Assembly (NCBI GenBank): GCA_963742715.1
Contig: CAVUMR010000003.1
Location: 1,302,001-1,366,000 of the forward strand
Reading direction: 5' to 3'
DNA: 64,000 bases
Source of the DNA: CAVUMR01 sp963742715
Lineage (GTDB): Bacteria; Actinomycetota; Actinomycetes; Mycobacteriales; Micromonosporaceae
The position numbers were made by a program, and so were the translations under genes. A model generated the notes under the pieces. That model saw only the letters and a program-made list of their open reading frames with translations, did no database searches and was not told the DNA's origin. Shown here piece after piece: positions 43,291-50,857 of this stretch; position 1 is the stretch's first letter, and each line of letters opens with the position of its first letter.

Positions 43291-45048
43291 CTACGCGACG
43301 GTGGCGAGGAACTGGGTAGCGGCAAGCTCCGCGTACAACGGATTGCCGGCGACCAACTCCGCGTGGGTACCGACCGCACCGACTTCACCGGCGTCCATCA
43401 CGACGATCCGGTCCGCCATCGTGACCGTGGACAGCCGATGTGCCACCACCAGCACGGTCGTACTGCGGGCCGCGTCCGCGACGGTGTCCCGCAGCGCCCG
43501 CTCGTTCACCGCGTCGAGTTGCGAGGTCGCCTCGTCGAGCAGCAGCAACCGGGGTCGCCGGAGCAGCGCCCGGGCGATCGCCACCCGCTGCCGCTCGCCG
43601 CCGGACAGCTTCGTACCGCGGTGCCCCACGGTCGTCTCCAACCCGTCCGGCAGGTGGCGTACCAAACCGTCCAACCGCGCGGTGGCGAGCACCTCGCGCA
43701 GGTCGTCCTCGGTGGCGTCGGGAGCGCCGTACAGCAGGTTCTCCCGCAGTGAACCGGACAGCACCGGCGCGTCCTGCTCGACGTAGCCGATCGCGGCCCG
43801 CAGTCGCGGAATCGACCACTCACACACGTCCGTACCGTCGATGAGAACCGTGCCCTGATCGGCCTCGTAGAAGCGTTCGATCAGCGAGAACACCGTGGTC
43901 TTGCCGGCGCCGGACGGGCCGACGAAGGCGGTCATGCCGCCCGGCGGAATGGTGAACGTGACGCCCCGGTGTACCTCCGGCAGCTCCGGGCGGTACCGGA
44001 AGCGCACGTCGGAGAAGGCGACCGCGGCCGCCGGCGAGTCACCGGCCGGCAGCGGGGCGGGCGGGTCGTCCGGTTCCACCGGCAGCGCTTCGGCCTCCTG
44101 GATCCGGGCCACCGCCGCGGCGCCGAGATGGTACTGGCTGATCGCGTTCACCAGCTGGTTGATCGGCGGCATCAGGTAGTACACGTACAGCAGAAAGGCG
44201 ACCAGGGTGGCGACGGTGATCGCCCCGGAGGTGACCCGCACCCCGCCGACCGACAGCACGGACAGGAACGCGACCTGGATCGACAGGCCGGCCATGTTGC
44301 CGGCCAGCGACTGCCACTTGGCCGCCCGTACGCTCGCCGACCACGCCTCGGTGGCCGCGTCCCGCACCCGCGCGCCTTCCCGCTCCTCGGCACCGGATGC
44401 CTTGACCGTTCGGAACGCACCGAACATCCGCTCCAGCGCGGCGCCCATCACCCCGATCGAGTCCTGAGCCTGCCGGGACGCCCGGTTGATCCGCGGCACG
44501 ATGCCGCCCACCACCACCGCGGCCGCACCCAACGCGGCCATCGTGACCAGCAACAACACCGGATCGAGTACGGCCATCATGACGATCGTGGCGACCAGGG
44601 TGATCGCGCCGGTGACGCCACCCACCACCGAGTCGGTGGTGACCTCCCGCAGCAACGTGGTGTCGGCGGTGACCCGGGACATCAGGTCGCCCGGGTCGGT
44701 CTGGTCGAGTGCGGGAATGCGCAGCCGCAGCAGCCGGCCGACCAGACCGTGCCGGGCGGTCAGCACCACCGATTCCGCGGTACGGCGCAGCAGGTACCCG
44801 CTGAGTCCACCGAGCACGCCGTTGGACAGCGCCAACGCGGTCATCAACAGGATCGCGCCGGTGACCGGTCGCCCCGCGCCGAGCCGCTCGATGAGCTGCC
44901 GGGCCAGCAACGGGAGCGCCAGCCCGCTGGCCGCGGTCAGCAGGCCCAGTCCACCACCGGCGACCAGCGCCCACCGGTGTGGCCGGAGGTAGCCGAGCAG
45001 CACCCGCCAGGTCGCCGGCACCGCCGGCTCGTCACGCGCCGTCTCCAC
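43291..45048 (-). CDS. ABC exporter half-transporter (fused permease-ATPase)
   Basis: A 585-residue type IV exporter half. Residues 1-310 hold six transmembrane helices (LRPHRWALVAGGGLGLLTA, TVATLVAFLLYVYYLMPP). The ATPase domain follows: Walker A GPSGAGKTTVFSL near residue 382, signature KLSGGERQRVAIAR near 483, Walker B LLLLDEATSQLD, and the switch His in VVAHRLSTVTMADR. It is probably a homodimer exporting a lipid or drug. GTG 45048 is the best family-length start, but it has no clear ribosome site. An open frame extends far upstream through a different gene, which is an artefact. Confidence 0.88.
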   Translation of the reverse strand: METARDEPAVPATWRVLLGYLRPHRWALVAGGGLGLLTAASGLALPLLARQLIERLGAGRPVTGAILLMTALALSNGVLGGLSGYLLRRTAESVVLTARHGLVGRLLRLRIPALDQTDPGDLMSRVTADTTLLREVTTDSVVGGVTGAITLVATIVMMAVLDPVLLLVTMAALGAAAVVVGGIVPRINRASRQAQDSIGVMGAALERMFGAFRTVKASGAEEREGARVRDAATEAWSASVRAAKWQSLAGNMAGLSIQVAFLSVLSVGGVRVTSGAITVATLVAFLLYVYYLMPPINQLVNAISQYHLGAAAVARIQEAEALPVEPDDPPAPLPAGDSPAAAVAFSDVRFRYRPELPEVHRGVTFTIPPGGMTAFVGPSGAGKTTVFSLIERFYEADQGTVLIDGTDVCEWSIPRLRAAIGYVEQDAPVLSGSLRENLLYGAPDATEDDLREVLATARLDGLVRHLPDGLETTVGHRGTKLSGGERQRVAIARALLRRPRLLLLDEATSQLDAVNERALRDTVADAARSTTVLVVAHRLSTVTMADRIVVMDAGEVGAVGTHAELVAGNPLYAELAATQFLATVA

Positions 45049-45312
45049 GGCCGTACCGTACGGTCGGCGCCGGCTGCCCGACCAGCGGGTATCCGACCGC
45101 GGCCACCCGTCGTTGAAAGCCAGCCGTCGGTGAAAGGCGGCCGGTGAAAGCCGCCGCGGTGACGGGCCCCAGCCGGGACAGGCCCCGCCGTGACGGGCCC
45201 CGCCGGTGGGAGGTGCCTCCCCGGCAGCCGCGCGACGATCACCCGCGTTCGCCTTGCGCCCGGTCGTACAACGTTGTAAACCGGAAGCGCGACGCACGAT
45301 GAGGAGCCGTCG

Positions 45313-46146
45313 ATGGACGTCACCACAACGCAGGCCGTGGACGCCGGCCAGCGCGCCAAGGACGAGATCTACGCCGATGGCATCACCGCGTGCCGGGGCG
45401 CGTTCAGCACCGCGTGGGCGGACGCGATGCGGGCGGACATCGAGGTGGCCCTCGCCGAAGCCCTGGACCGGCCGGGCGGTGCGGTCGGACGCGGTCCGCA
45501 CCGCTACTACGTGGAGATCCACCCCGAACAGCTCCGCGGTTTCGTCGACCTGGTCACGCACCCGTGGGTGGTGGCGGTGTGCGAGGCGGTACTCGGCCCG
45601 TCGTACGAGATCGTCGAGGTCGGCTTCGATGTGCCGCAGCCGGGCGCGGAGTACCAGCCCTGGCACCGTGACTTTCCGATCCACGAGGTCACGAAGACCG
45701 AGGGCCGGCTCAACTCGTTGGCTTTCAACCTCACCGCGGTGGACACGGTCGAGGAGATGGGACCGTTCGAGATCGCCCCCGGTACCCAGTTCGACGACGA
45801 GCCGGACTTCGAGCACGGCATGTTTCCGCCCGCCTCGCGTTACCCGCGGTACGAGGAGCGGGCGGTCCGCAAGTACCCGCGGCGCGGTGACATCTCGGCC
45901 CGGTCCGCGTTGACCATCCACCGGGGTACCCCGAACGTCTCGGACCTGGCTCGGCCGGTGCTGGTCCTCGGGGTCGACGCACCGGGGGCCGGCAACGGCG
46001 AGCGTCACGACCTCGCGGTCACCCGGCCGTTCTGGGACAGCCTGCCGCCGCAGGTCAGGGACCACCTGCACTGCCCGGTGGTCGACCGGCTGACGCCGAT
46101 CACGCAGAAGCACACCATCGAGGGACTCGTCATGGGTGCCGCCTGA
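45313..46146 (+). CDS. Phytanoyl-CoA dioxygenase (PhyH)-family Fe(II)/2-oxoglutarate oxygenase
   Basis: A 277-residue cupin-fold oxygenase. The Fe(II) ligands are His and Asp in YQPWHRDFPIHE (near 118-120) and the distal His in SALTIHRGTPNVS (near 203). The 2-oxoglutarate-binding Arg probably lies in the following LARPVLVLGVD. PhyH-family members hydroxylate or halogenate diverse small molecules, often in secondary metabolism. The substrate cannot be inferred. GAGGAG lies 8 bp before ATG 45313. It is not linked to a recognisable biosynthetic cluster. Confidence 0.88.
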   Translation: MDVTTTQAVDAGQRAKDEIYADGITACRGAFSTAWADAMRADIEVALAEALDRPGGAVGRGPHRYYVEIHPEQLRGFVDLVTHPWVVAVCEAVLGPSYEIVEVGFDVPQPGAEYQPWHRDFPIHEVTKTEGRLNSLAFNLTAVDTVEEMGPFEIAPGTQFDDEPDFEHGMFPPASRYPRYEERAVRKYPRRGDISARSALTIHRGTPNVSDLARPVLVLGVDAPGAGNGERHDLAVTRPFWDSLPPQVRDHLHCPVVDRLTPITQKHTIEGLVMGAA

Positions 46147-46168
46147 GCACGACCGGCCCGGTGAGCCG

Positions 46169-46420
46169 TCAGGCCGGCCGGTCGGCGTCGACCGCGACGG
46201 TACCGATCCGCGGGAACGGCTCGGTCGAGAAGATGACCTCCACCGGTACCTCGAAGTACGCCGCGAGCCGCAGCGCCAGGTACAGGCTCGGGCTGAACTC
46301 GCCGCGCTCGAGGTAACCCACCGTCTGGTAGTGCACGCCGAGCGCTTCGGCGAGCTGCCGCCGGGAGATGCCGCGCTCGGCCCGCAGTACCGAGATCCGG
46401 TTGTAGATGGCTTCACTCAT
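46169..46420 (-). CDS. XRE-family HTH regulator (YozG-like)
   Basis: An 83-residue regulator made almost wholly of a Cro/C1-type helix-turn-helix: NRISVLRAERGISRRQLAEALGVHYQTVGYLERGEFSPSLYLALRLAAYFEVPVEVIF. The short C-terminal tail is polar. It lies 46 bp after the ABC permease gene on the same strand and is likely the last gene of that operon, which would make it the local controller. ATG at 46420. Confidence 0.9.
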   Translation of the reverse strand: MSEAIYNRISVLRAERGISRRQLAEALGVHYQTVGYLERGEFSPSLYLALRLAAYFEVPVEVIFSTEPFPRIGTVAVDADRPA

Positions 46421-46466
46421 CGCGCCACCAGGATGCCGCGACCGGCTGTCACGTTCATCGTCACCC

Positions 46467-47318
46467 TCACCGGAGCCGCTGCAGTGCTCTCTCGCGACGC
46501 TCGGCCACGCTCGATCCGGACTCCCGCCGGGCCATCCGGCGCATCACGATCGGTGCGACGACGAACCCGATGACCGCCCAGGCGCCGAGCGCCCCGATGG
46601 TCTCCAGATGCCGCCAGGAGTGCCCGAGCTCGACCGCCGCCATGCTGTCCGGCAGCAGCGCAGACCGCATGCCCAGCCCCAGCCAGTAGACCGGGAACGC
46701 CTCGGCCAGATCCTGCAGCCAGACCGGGAAGCTGCTGATCGGATAGAAGATCCCGGAAATGGCGGTCAGCCCCATCACCGGCAGGATCACCACACCCACG
46801 TTGCGCGGGTTGGAGAACAACGAGCCGATCGCGGCGCCGAGCGGCAGGGTCGCCAGCATGCCGACGACCAGCACCCAGGCCAGCGTGAACCACGCGCCCG
46901 GCCGGGAGACCTGCAGGCCGTCCTGGAGGAACAGGCCGGGTACCAGCAGGATCGCCAGCCCGGTCAGGGCCATGCCGGCCACCAGCACAACCTTGCCGAC
47001 CAGGTACCCGAGCATGCCGTTGGGTATGGCCTTGGCCCGCAGCAGCGTGCCGTCCTCCCGCTCGACCACCAGGATCATGGCGAGCGTCGCCAGTCCGCTG
47101 AACGCGATGCCGCCGCCCAACGCGCTCGGCAGGGTCCGGGCGCCAAGCGAGAAGTCGGTGCCCGGCACCGTCGAGCCGCGCATGAACAGCATGGTGACCG
47201 TCAGCGCGATGGTCGGGAAGAGATAGGACCAGAGGTCCTGCACGTTCGTGAACGTCTGCCGGAGCTCGACGCCACCGCGGACGAGGCCGGCTCGTACGGC
47301 CGCCATGATCGGGCTCAT
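46467..47318 (-). CDS. ABC-2 type transporter permease
   Basis: A 283-residue integral membrane protein with about six helices: LWSYLFPTIALTVTMLFMRG, GGGIAFSGLATLAMILVVER, GMLGYLVGKVVLVAGMALTGLAIL, TLAWVLVVGMLATLPLGAAIGSLF, NVGVVILPVMGLTAISGIFYPI and ETIGALGAWAVIGFVVAPIV. Such permeases export antibiotics or lipids with a separate ATPase. ATG 47318 overlaps the ATPase gene stop by 4 bp. No substrate-binding protein is present, which fits export. Confidence 0.88.
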   Translation of the reverse strand: MSPIMAAVRAGLVRGGVELRQTFTNVQDLWSYLFPTIALTVTMLFMRGSTVPGTDFSLGARTLPSALGGGIAFSGLATLAMILVVEREDGTLLRAKAIPNGMLGYLVGKVVLVAGMALTGLAILLVPGLFLQDGLQVSRPGAWFTLAWVLVVGMLATLPLGAAIGSLFSNPRNVGVVILPVMGLTAISGIFYPISSFPVWLQDLAEAFPVYWLGLGMRSALLPDSMAAVELGHSWRHLETIGALGAWAVIGFVVAPIVMRRMARRESGSSVAERRERALQRLR

Positions 47319-48286
47319 CGGACCGCCTCCTCGAACGTCTGCGCCGCCGCCGTCGCCTGCCCGGCCTCGTGCTCGCGTACCAACGCCATGTAGGTCTCCT
47401 CCAGGCTGGCGCGGCGTACCTCCAGGTCGCCGACCGCCCCGCCGTACTGCTCGAACAGCTCGCGGACGAACCGGGTCGCGTCCGCGGTCGCGTGCACGAA
47501 CCGGGAGCCGTCCCGGGTCCAGCGCACCTCGCTCTCGGTCGACATGCGCCGGGACAGCTCGTCCGCGGAGCCGTCCGCGATGATCCGGCCGCCGGCGAGC
47601 ACCAGGATCCGGTCGGCCAGCTTCTCCGCCTCGTCCAGATCGTGCGTGGTCAGCATGATCGTCGTCTCGTCCAGATCGGACAGTCGGTGCACCAGATCGT
47701 GGAACTCGCGCCTGGCCTCCGGGTCGAAGCCGGCGGTCGGCTCGTCCAGGAACAGCAGCTCCGGCCGGCCGACGATGCCGATCGCGACATCCAGCCGCCG
47801 GCGCTGGCCGCCGGACAGTCGCCCGATCTTCTTCCCGGCGTGCTCGGTCAGCCCGACCGCGTCGATCAGCTCATCCAGGTCCCACGGACGCCTGATCCCA
47901 TCGCTGCTGTACGGCGCGTAGAAGGAACCGAGGTGGGCCAGCAGCCTGCGTACCTGCCATTTGCTGTGGTCCCGCCACGACTGCAGCACCACTCCCAGCC
48001 GCGCCCGCCACTGCTCGTCGCCGTGCGCCGGGTCGGTGCCCAGCACGGTGACCTCGCCGGCCGAGCGCATCCGGAAGCCCTCGAGGATCTCGATCGTCGT
48101 GGTTTTCCCGGCTCCGTTGGGGCCGAGCAGGACAAGCACTTCACCCGGGCGCGCGGTGAACGTCACGCCGTTGAGCACGTCGGTGCGGCCGTACCGCATG
48201 CGCAGGTCACGCACGTCCAGAGCGGCCCGTTCATCGGGCGGCGGGCCGGCCGGTACCGGCGGAGCGAGCTGCCGTACAGCTGTCAT
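47315..48286 (-). CDS. ABC transporter ATPase (CcmA/YadG-like)
   Basis: A 323-residue nucleotide-binding subunit. Walker A GPNGAGKTTTIEIL near residues 56-64, Q-loop VLQSWRDHSK, signature GRLSGGQRRRLD, Walker B LLFLDEPTAGFD and switch His MLTTHDLDEAEKLADR. The C-terminal 80 residues form an accessory domain. It overlaps the permease gene (ATGA at 47315-47318), so the two make one exporter with the XRE regulator downstream. ATG at 48286. A near-palindrome 38 bp upstream may be the operator. Confidence 0.92.
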   Translation of the reverse strand: MTAVRQLAPPVPAGPPPDERAALDVRDLRMRYGRTDVLNGVTFTARPGEVLVLLGPNGAGKTTTIEILEGFRMRSAGEVTVLGTDPAHGDEQWRARLGVVLQSWRDHSKWQVRRLLAHLGSFYAPYSSDGIRRPWDLDELIDAVGLTEHAGKKIGRLSGGQRRRLDVAIGIVGRPELLFLDEPTAGFDPEARREFHDLVHRLSDLDETTIMLTTHDLDEAEKLADRILVLAGGRIIADGSADELSRRMSTESEVRWTRDGSRFVHATADATRFVRELFEQYGGAVGDLEVRRASLEETYMALVREHEAGQATAAAQTFEEAVR

Positions 48287-48752
48287 AGACCTCTACCCGT
48301 CTATCCAAGGAGTACTGAGGAACGTAGCACATGTACTACATCCCGTTCGACAGATTTCGGGTGTCGGTCGAACGACAGCCCTCCGGGCGGGTCACCTCCA
48401 CCAACGCCGTACGCCAGCGCCGTGCGGACGGGATCGCCTGCGCAACGGCGCACGCGGCCTGGCCACAGCGCCGTGCGGACACGACCACCTGCGCCAACGC
48501 CGCGTGCGGTCCAGCCAGTGCGGTGCTCACCGCGACGGCCGTGACCGCGGCTGTCGGGGAAACCGGCACGTATCCCACATGGCAACAAAACCGGATTTCC
48601 AGTTTGGATCCGCTCTTATCATCTGAATTGTGCTTTCCTTACCGGGATCGCCACCGAGGATCGCCGCCATGGCTGGTCGGCGTGGCTACTCGGAACCCGA
48701 CTACCGGTTCCGGCGCCAGGATCCAGCGCTCACCCGAGAAACCAGGAGATTC
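48287..48752. other. Intergenic region with near-palindrome and GC-rich CAACGCCG repeats
   Basis: About 465 bp. GTAGCACATGTACTAC at 48324-48339 is a palindrome with one mismatch per arm, a size common for TetR/GntR-type operators. Between 48395 and 48510 the phrase CAGCGCCGTGCGGAC occurs twice with related copies, a short imperfect repeat. A frame beginning ATGTACTACATCCCG at 48331 has no ribosome site and runs into the next gene, so it is not called. The P450 promoter may lie near 48590-48640, where the sequence is AT-richer. Confidence 0.5.
48324..48339. promoter_or_regulatory. Near-palindromic operator candidate upstream of the ABC/XRE operon
   Basis: GTAGCACA and TGTACTAC are inverted repeats with 7 of 8 bases matching. 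The site is 38-53 bp ahead of the ATPase gene start on the minus strand. It could be bound by the XRE regulator or an unlinked regulator. No footprint or consensus supports this. Confidence 0.35.
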
Positions 48753-49949
48753 GTGGAGACCGACAACGCGAAGCGGGTCTGGAGCGCAAATGATCAGCAG
48801 CAGCGGAACAATCCGTATCCGGCCTACCGCGAGTTGCTCCGACAGGCGCCGGTACACCGCGCCGTCGACGACTACGGGCGGGAGAGCTGGTACGTCCTGG
48901 GATATCAGGAAGCGCGACAGGCACTAACCGATATCCGCATTGTTCGCGATGCCAGCAAAGTCCCCGGCAAGGTCGACCCGTTGGCGAGCATGGGCCTGCA
49001 CCGCAGCATGCTCGGGGTCGACCCGCCGGCGCACACCCGACTGCGGCGTCTGGTGGTGAGCGCGTTCACGCCGGCCCGGATCGACGCGCTGCGGCCGCGG
49101 ATCGCGGAGCTAGCCGAGGGCCTGCTCGATCAGCTACCCGATCGCGGGTCCTTCGACCTGATCGACTCCTTCGCGTTTCCGCTGCCAGTGCGGGTGATCG
49201 GCGAACTTCTCGGCATCCCGACGGAGCAGCAGAGCCCGTTCCGCGGCTGGGTCCGCGACCTGTTCGCGCCGCGGAGCGACCACGAGACCACGGCCGCCGC
49301 CGGTGCCGCGCTGGCCAGCTACCTGACGGGGCTCATCGAGGCGAAGCGCGCGGACCCCGGCCCGGACCTGGTCTCGAACCTGATCGGGGCACGCGACGGC
49401 GACCGGCGACTGGACGACGCGGAACTGTTGTCGACCGTGACGTTGTTGCTGGTCGCCGGCCACGAAACCACCGTCAATCTGATCGCCAGTGCCGCGCTCG
49501 CACTGTTGGATAACCCCGGCGAGTTGAGCAGGCTCCGTACCGACCCGACGCTCATTCCGCAGGCCGTCGAGGAACTGCTGCGATACGACGGACCTACCGA
49601 GTTGGCCGTGGCCCGATGGGCGACGACCGATGTCGAACTCGGCGGAGTTCACATTCCGGCCGGCGCTCAGATAATGGTCGTACTGGCGGCGGCCAACCGG
49701 GACCAGGATCAGATTGCGGAGCCGGACCGGCTCGAGCTGGACCGCCGGCCCAACCACCATCTCGCATTCGGGCACGGGGTCCATTACTGCCTCGGCGCGC
49801 CACTCGCGCGGGTCGAGACGGAGATCGCCCTTCGCGCCCTGCTCAGCCGGTTTCCCCGACTGGAACTGGCGGTGCCGCGCGACGAGGTCCGGGTCCAGCC
49901 GAACCTCTCGCTGCGCGCCTACCCGAGCGTGCCGCTGACCTCCCGCTGA
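48753..49949 (+). CDS. Cytochrome P450 (bacterial class I, CYP105/107-like)
   Basis: A 398-residue soluble P450. The I-helix AGHETTVNLIAS is near residue 233, the K-helix Glu-x-x-Arg EELLRYDGP near 274, and the haem-binding loop FGHGVHYCLGAPLAR near 344, with the axial Cys. It inserts oxygen into a small-molecule substrate and needs ferredoxin and reductase partners, which are not adjacent. GTG 48753 follows AGGAG and gives the usual length; upstream starts to 48630 add 41 unrelated residues. Substrate unknown. Confidence 0.93.
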   Translation: METDNAKRVWSANDQQQRNNPYPAYRELLRQAPVHRAVDDYGRESWYVLGYQEARQALTDIRIVRDASKVPGKVDPLASMGLHRSMLGVDPPAHTRLRRLVVSAFTPARIDALRPRIAELAEGLLDQLPDRGSFDLIDSFAFPLPVRVIGELLGIPTEQQSPFRGWVRDLFAPRSDHETTAAAGAALASYLTGLIEAKRADPGPDLVSNLIGARDGDRRLDDAELLSTVTLLLVAGHETTVNLIASAALALLDNPGELSRLRTDPTLIPQAVEELLRYDGPTELAVARWATTDVELGGVHIPAGAQIMVVLAAANRDQDQIAEPDRLELDRRPNHHLAFGHGVHYCLGAPLARVETEIALRALLSRFPRLELAVPRDEVRVQPNLSLRAYPSVPLTSR

Positions 49950-49957
49950 TCCCCTGC

Positions 49958-50095
49958 CGACGTCCCGCCGATCGCCGCTTCCCTGCTGACCTTCCCGCCG
50001 ATCGCCGCTTCTCCTGACCTTCCCGCCGATCGCCGCTTCTCCGCTGACCTTCCCGCTGATCGCCGCGGATTCGCCCGCCGCTGATCGCCCGCCGC
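49958..50095. repeat. CTTCCCGCCGATCGCCGCTT tandem repeat after the P450 gene
   Basis: Four imperfect units with the core CCGATCGCCGCTTC separated by TCCGCTGACCTTCCCG-like spacers follow the P450 stop. They read through in several frames. It resembles other slippage repeats in this window and leads directly into the permease remnant. Confidence 0.75.
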
Positions 50096-50100
50096 TGATC

Positions 50101-50292
50101 GCCGGCACCGCCGAGCCGCCGTTGATCGGCTCCGCACTGGTCGGTGCCCTGCTCGTGCTCGGTGGGGATCTCGCCGCGCGACTCGTGCTTCCTGGTACCG
50201 CGCTGCCGGTCGGCGTGGTGACCGCCGCACTGGGCGCCCCGGTCCTGTTCGTGCCGCTCGCCCGTACCAACCGGGTGGGCTCGGGAGGATGA
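50101..50292 (+). pseudogene. C-terminal remnant of a FecCD-type siderophore ABC permease
   Basis: The frame LIGSALVGALLVLGGDLAAR then LVLPGTALPVGVVTAALGAP, ending VPLARTNRVGSGG, matches the last transmembrane part of FecCD permeases, which normally ends in PVGVVTALLGAPFFLxLL. The N-terminal 85 percent of the gene (about 280 residues) is missing and no start is present. Its stop TGA shares bases with an ATG (50289) in the position where a FecE-type ATPase gene would start. It marks a deleted iron-siderophore transporter. Confidence 0.8.
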
Positions 50293-50788
50293 CCGCCATC
50301 AGAGCTGGTGGCGGCAGTGGTCGCCGGACGACGAGGCAGCGGTACACCGTGCCCTCGCCCACACCGACCTGCTCGACCTGGACCGGGAGCGGGACCGGAC
50401 GGTGGTGATGGTGCTGCACGACCTGAACCAGGCCTGCCGGTACGCCGATCAGGTGATCGTGATGAAGGACGGTCGGATCGCCGGCCAGGGGCCGCCCGCG
50501 ACCGTGGTCACCGCGGACATGGTCGCCGAGGTCTTCGGCCTGAGCTGTCGGGTGCTGCCCGATCCGGCGGCCGGTACCCCGCTGGTCGTGCCGTACGGCC
50601 GGCACCGCGCCCATAACGCATTCGCCGCATTGCGCCACGCTTTCGCCGCGAATGTGCCGATAGCGAATGCCACGGCAAAAGAAACCCGACAATCATCATC
50701 GGGTACATTTCGCCGCGCGCCGACTCGCCTATGCGCGGAGTACGGCGTTGTAGCTGGTCGTAACTGGTGCCAATTGCCCCTGGAATAG
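50289..50788 (+). pseudogene. Deletion remnant of a FecE-type siderophore ABC ATPase
   Basis: Reading in frame from 50306, WWRQWSPDDEAAVHRALAHTDLLDL is the known ATPase segment that precedes the signature. It runs straight into RDRTVVMVLHDLNQACRYAD, the D-loop/H-switch region, so the LSGGQ signature and Walker B are missing. Walker A is also missing, because the ATG at 50289 is out of frame with this stretch. The conserved C-terminal VIVMKDGRIAGQGPPATVVT is intact to about 50620, and then unrelated sequence follows. Two deletions have removed the catalytic core. No siderophore-binding protein remains nearby. Confidence 0.78.
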
Positions 50789-50857
50789 CCTGATCTGCTG
50801 CTATTGCCGGAAATCTGTGCGTACACTTGCTACGCGCCACAGGCAGGGGGAAGCCAG

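Noticed and set aside
45049..46416. N-terminal extension of the ABC exporter frame
   Set aside because: The frame crosses the phytanoyl-CoA-dioxygenase gene on the other strand. The exporter homology starts only near 45048.
48331..48927. 198-residue frame starting MYYIPFDRF
   Set aside because: It has no ribosome site, low-complexity middle, and runs across the P450 start in another frame. A short peptide here cannot be excluded but is not supported.
50308..50616. 102-residue plus-strand frame over the siderophore ATPase remnant
   Set aside because: The frame that matches the ATPase family is the one from 50306; this one is Arg/Gly-rich and without similarity.
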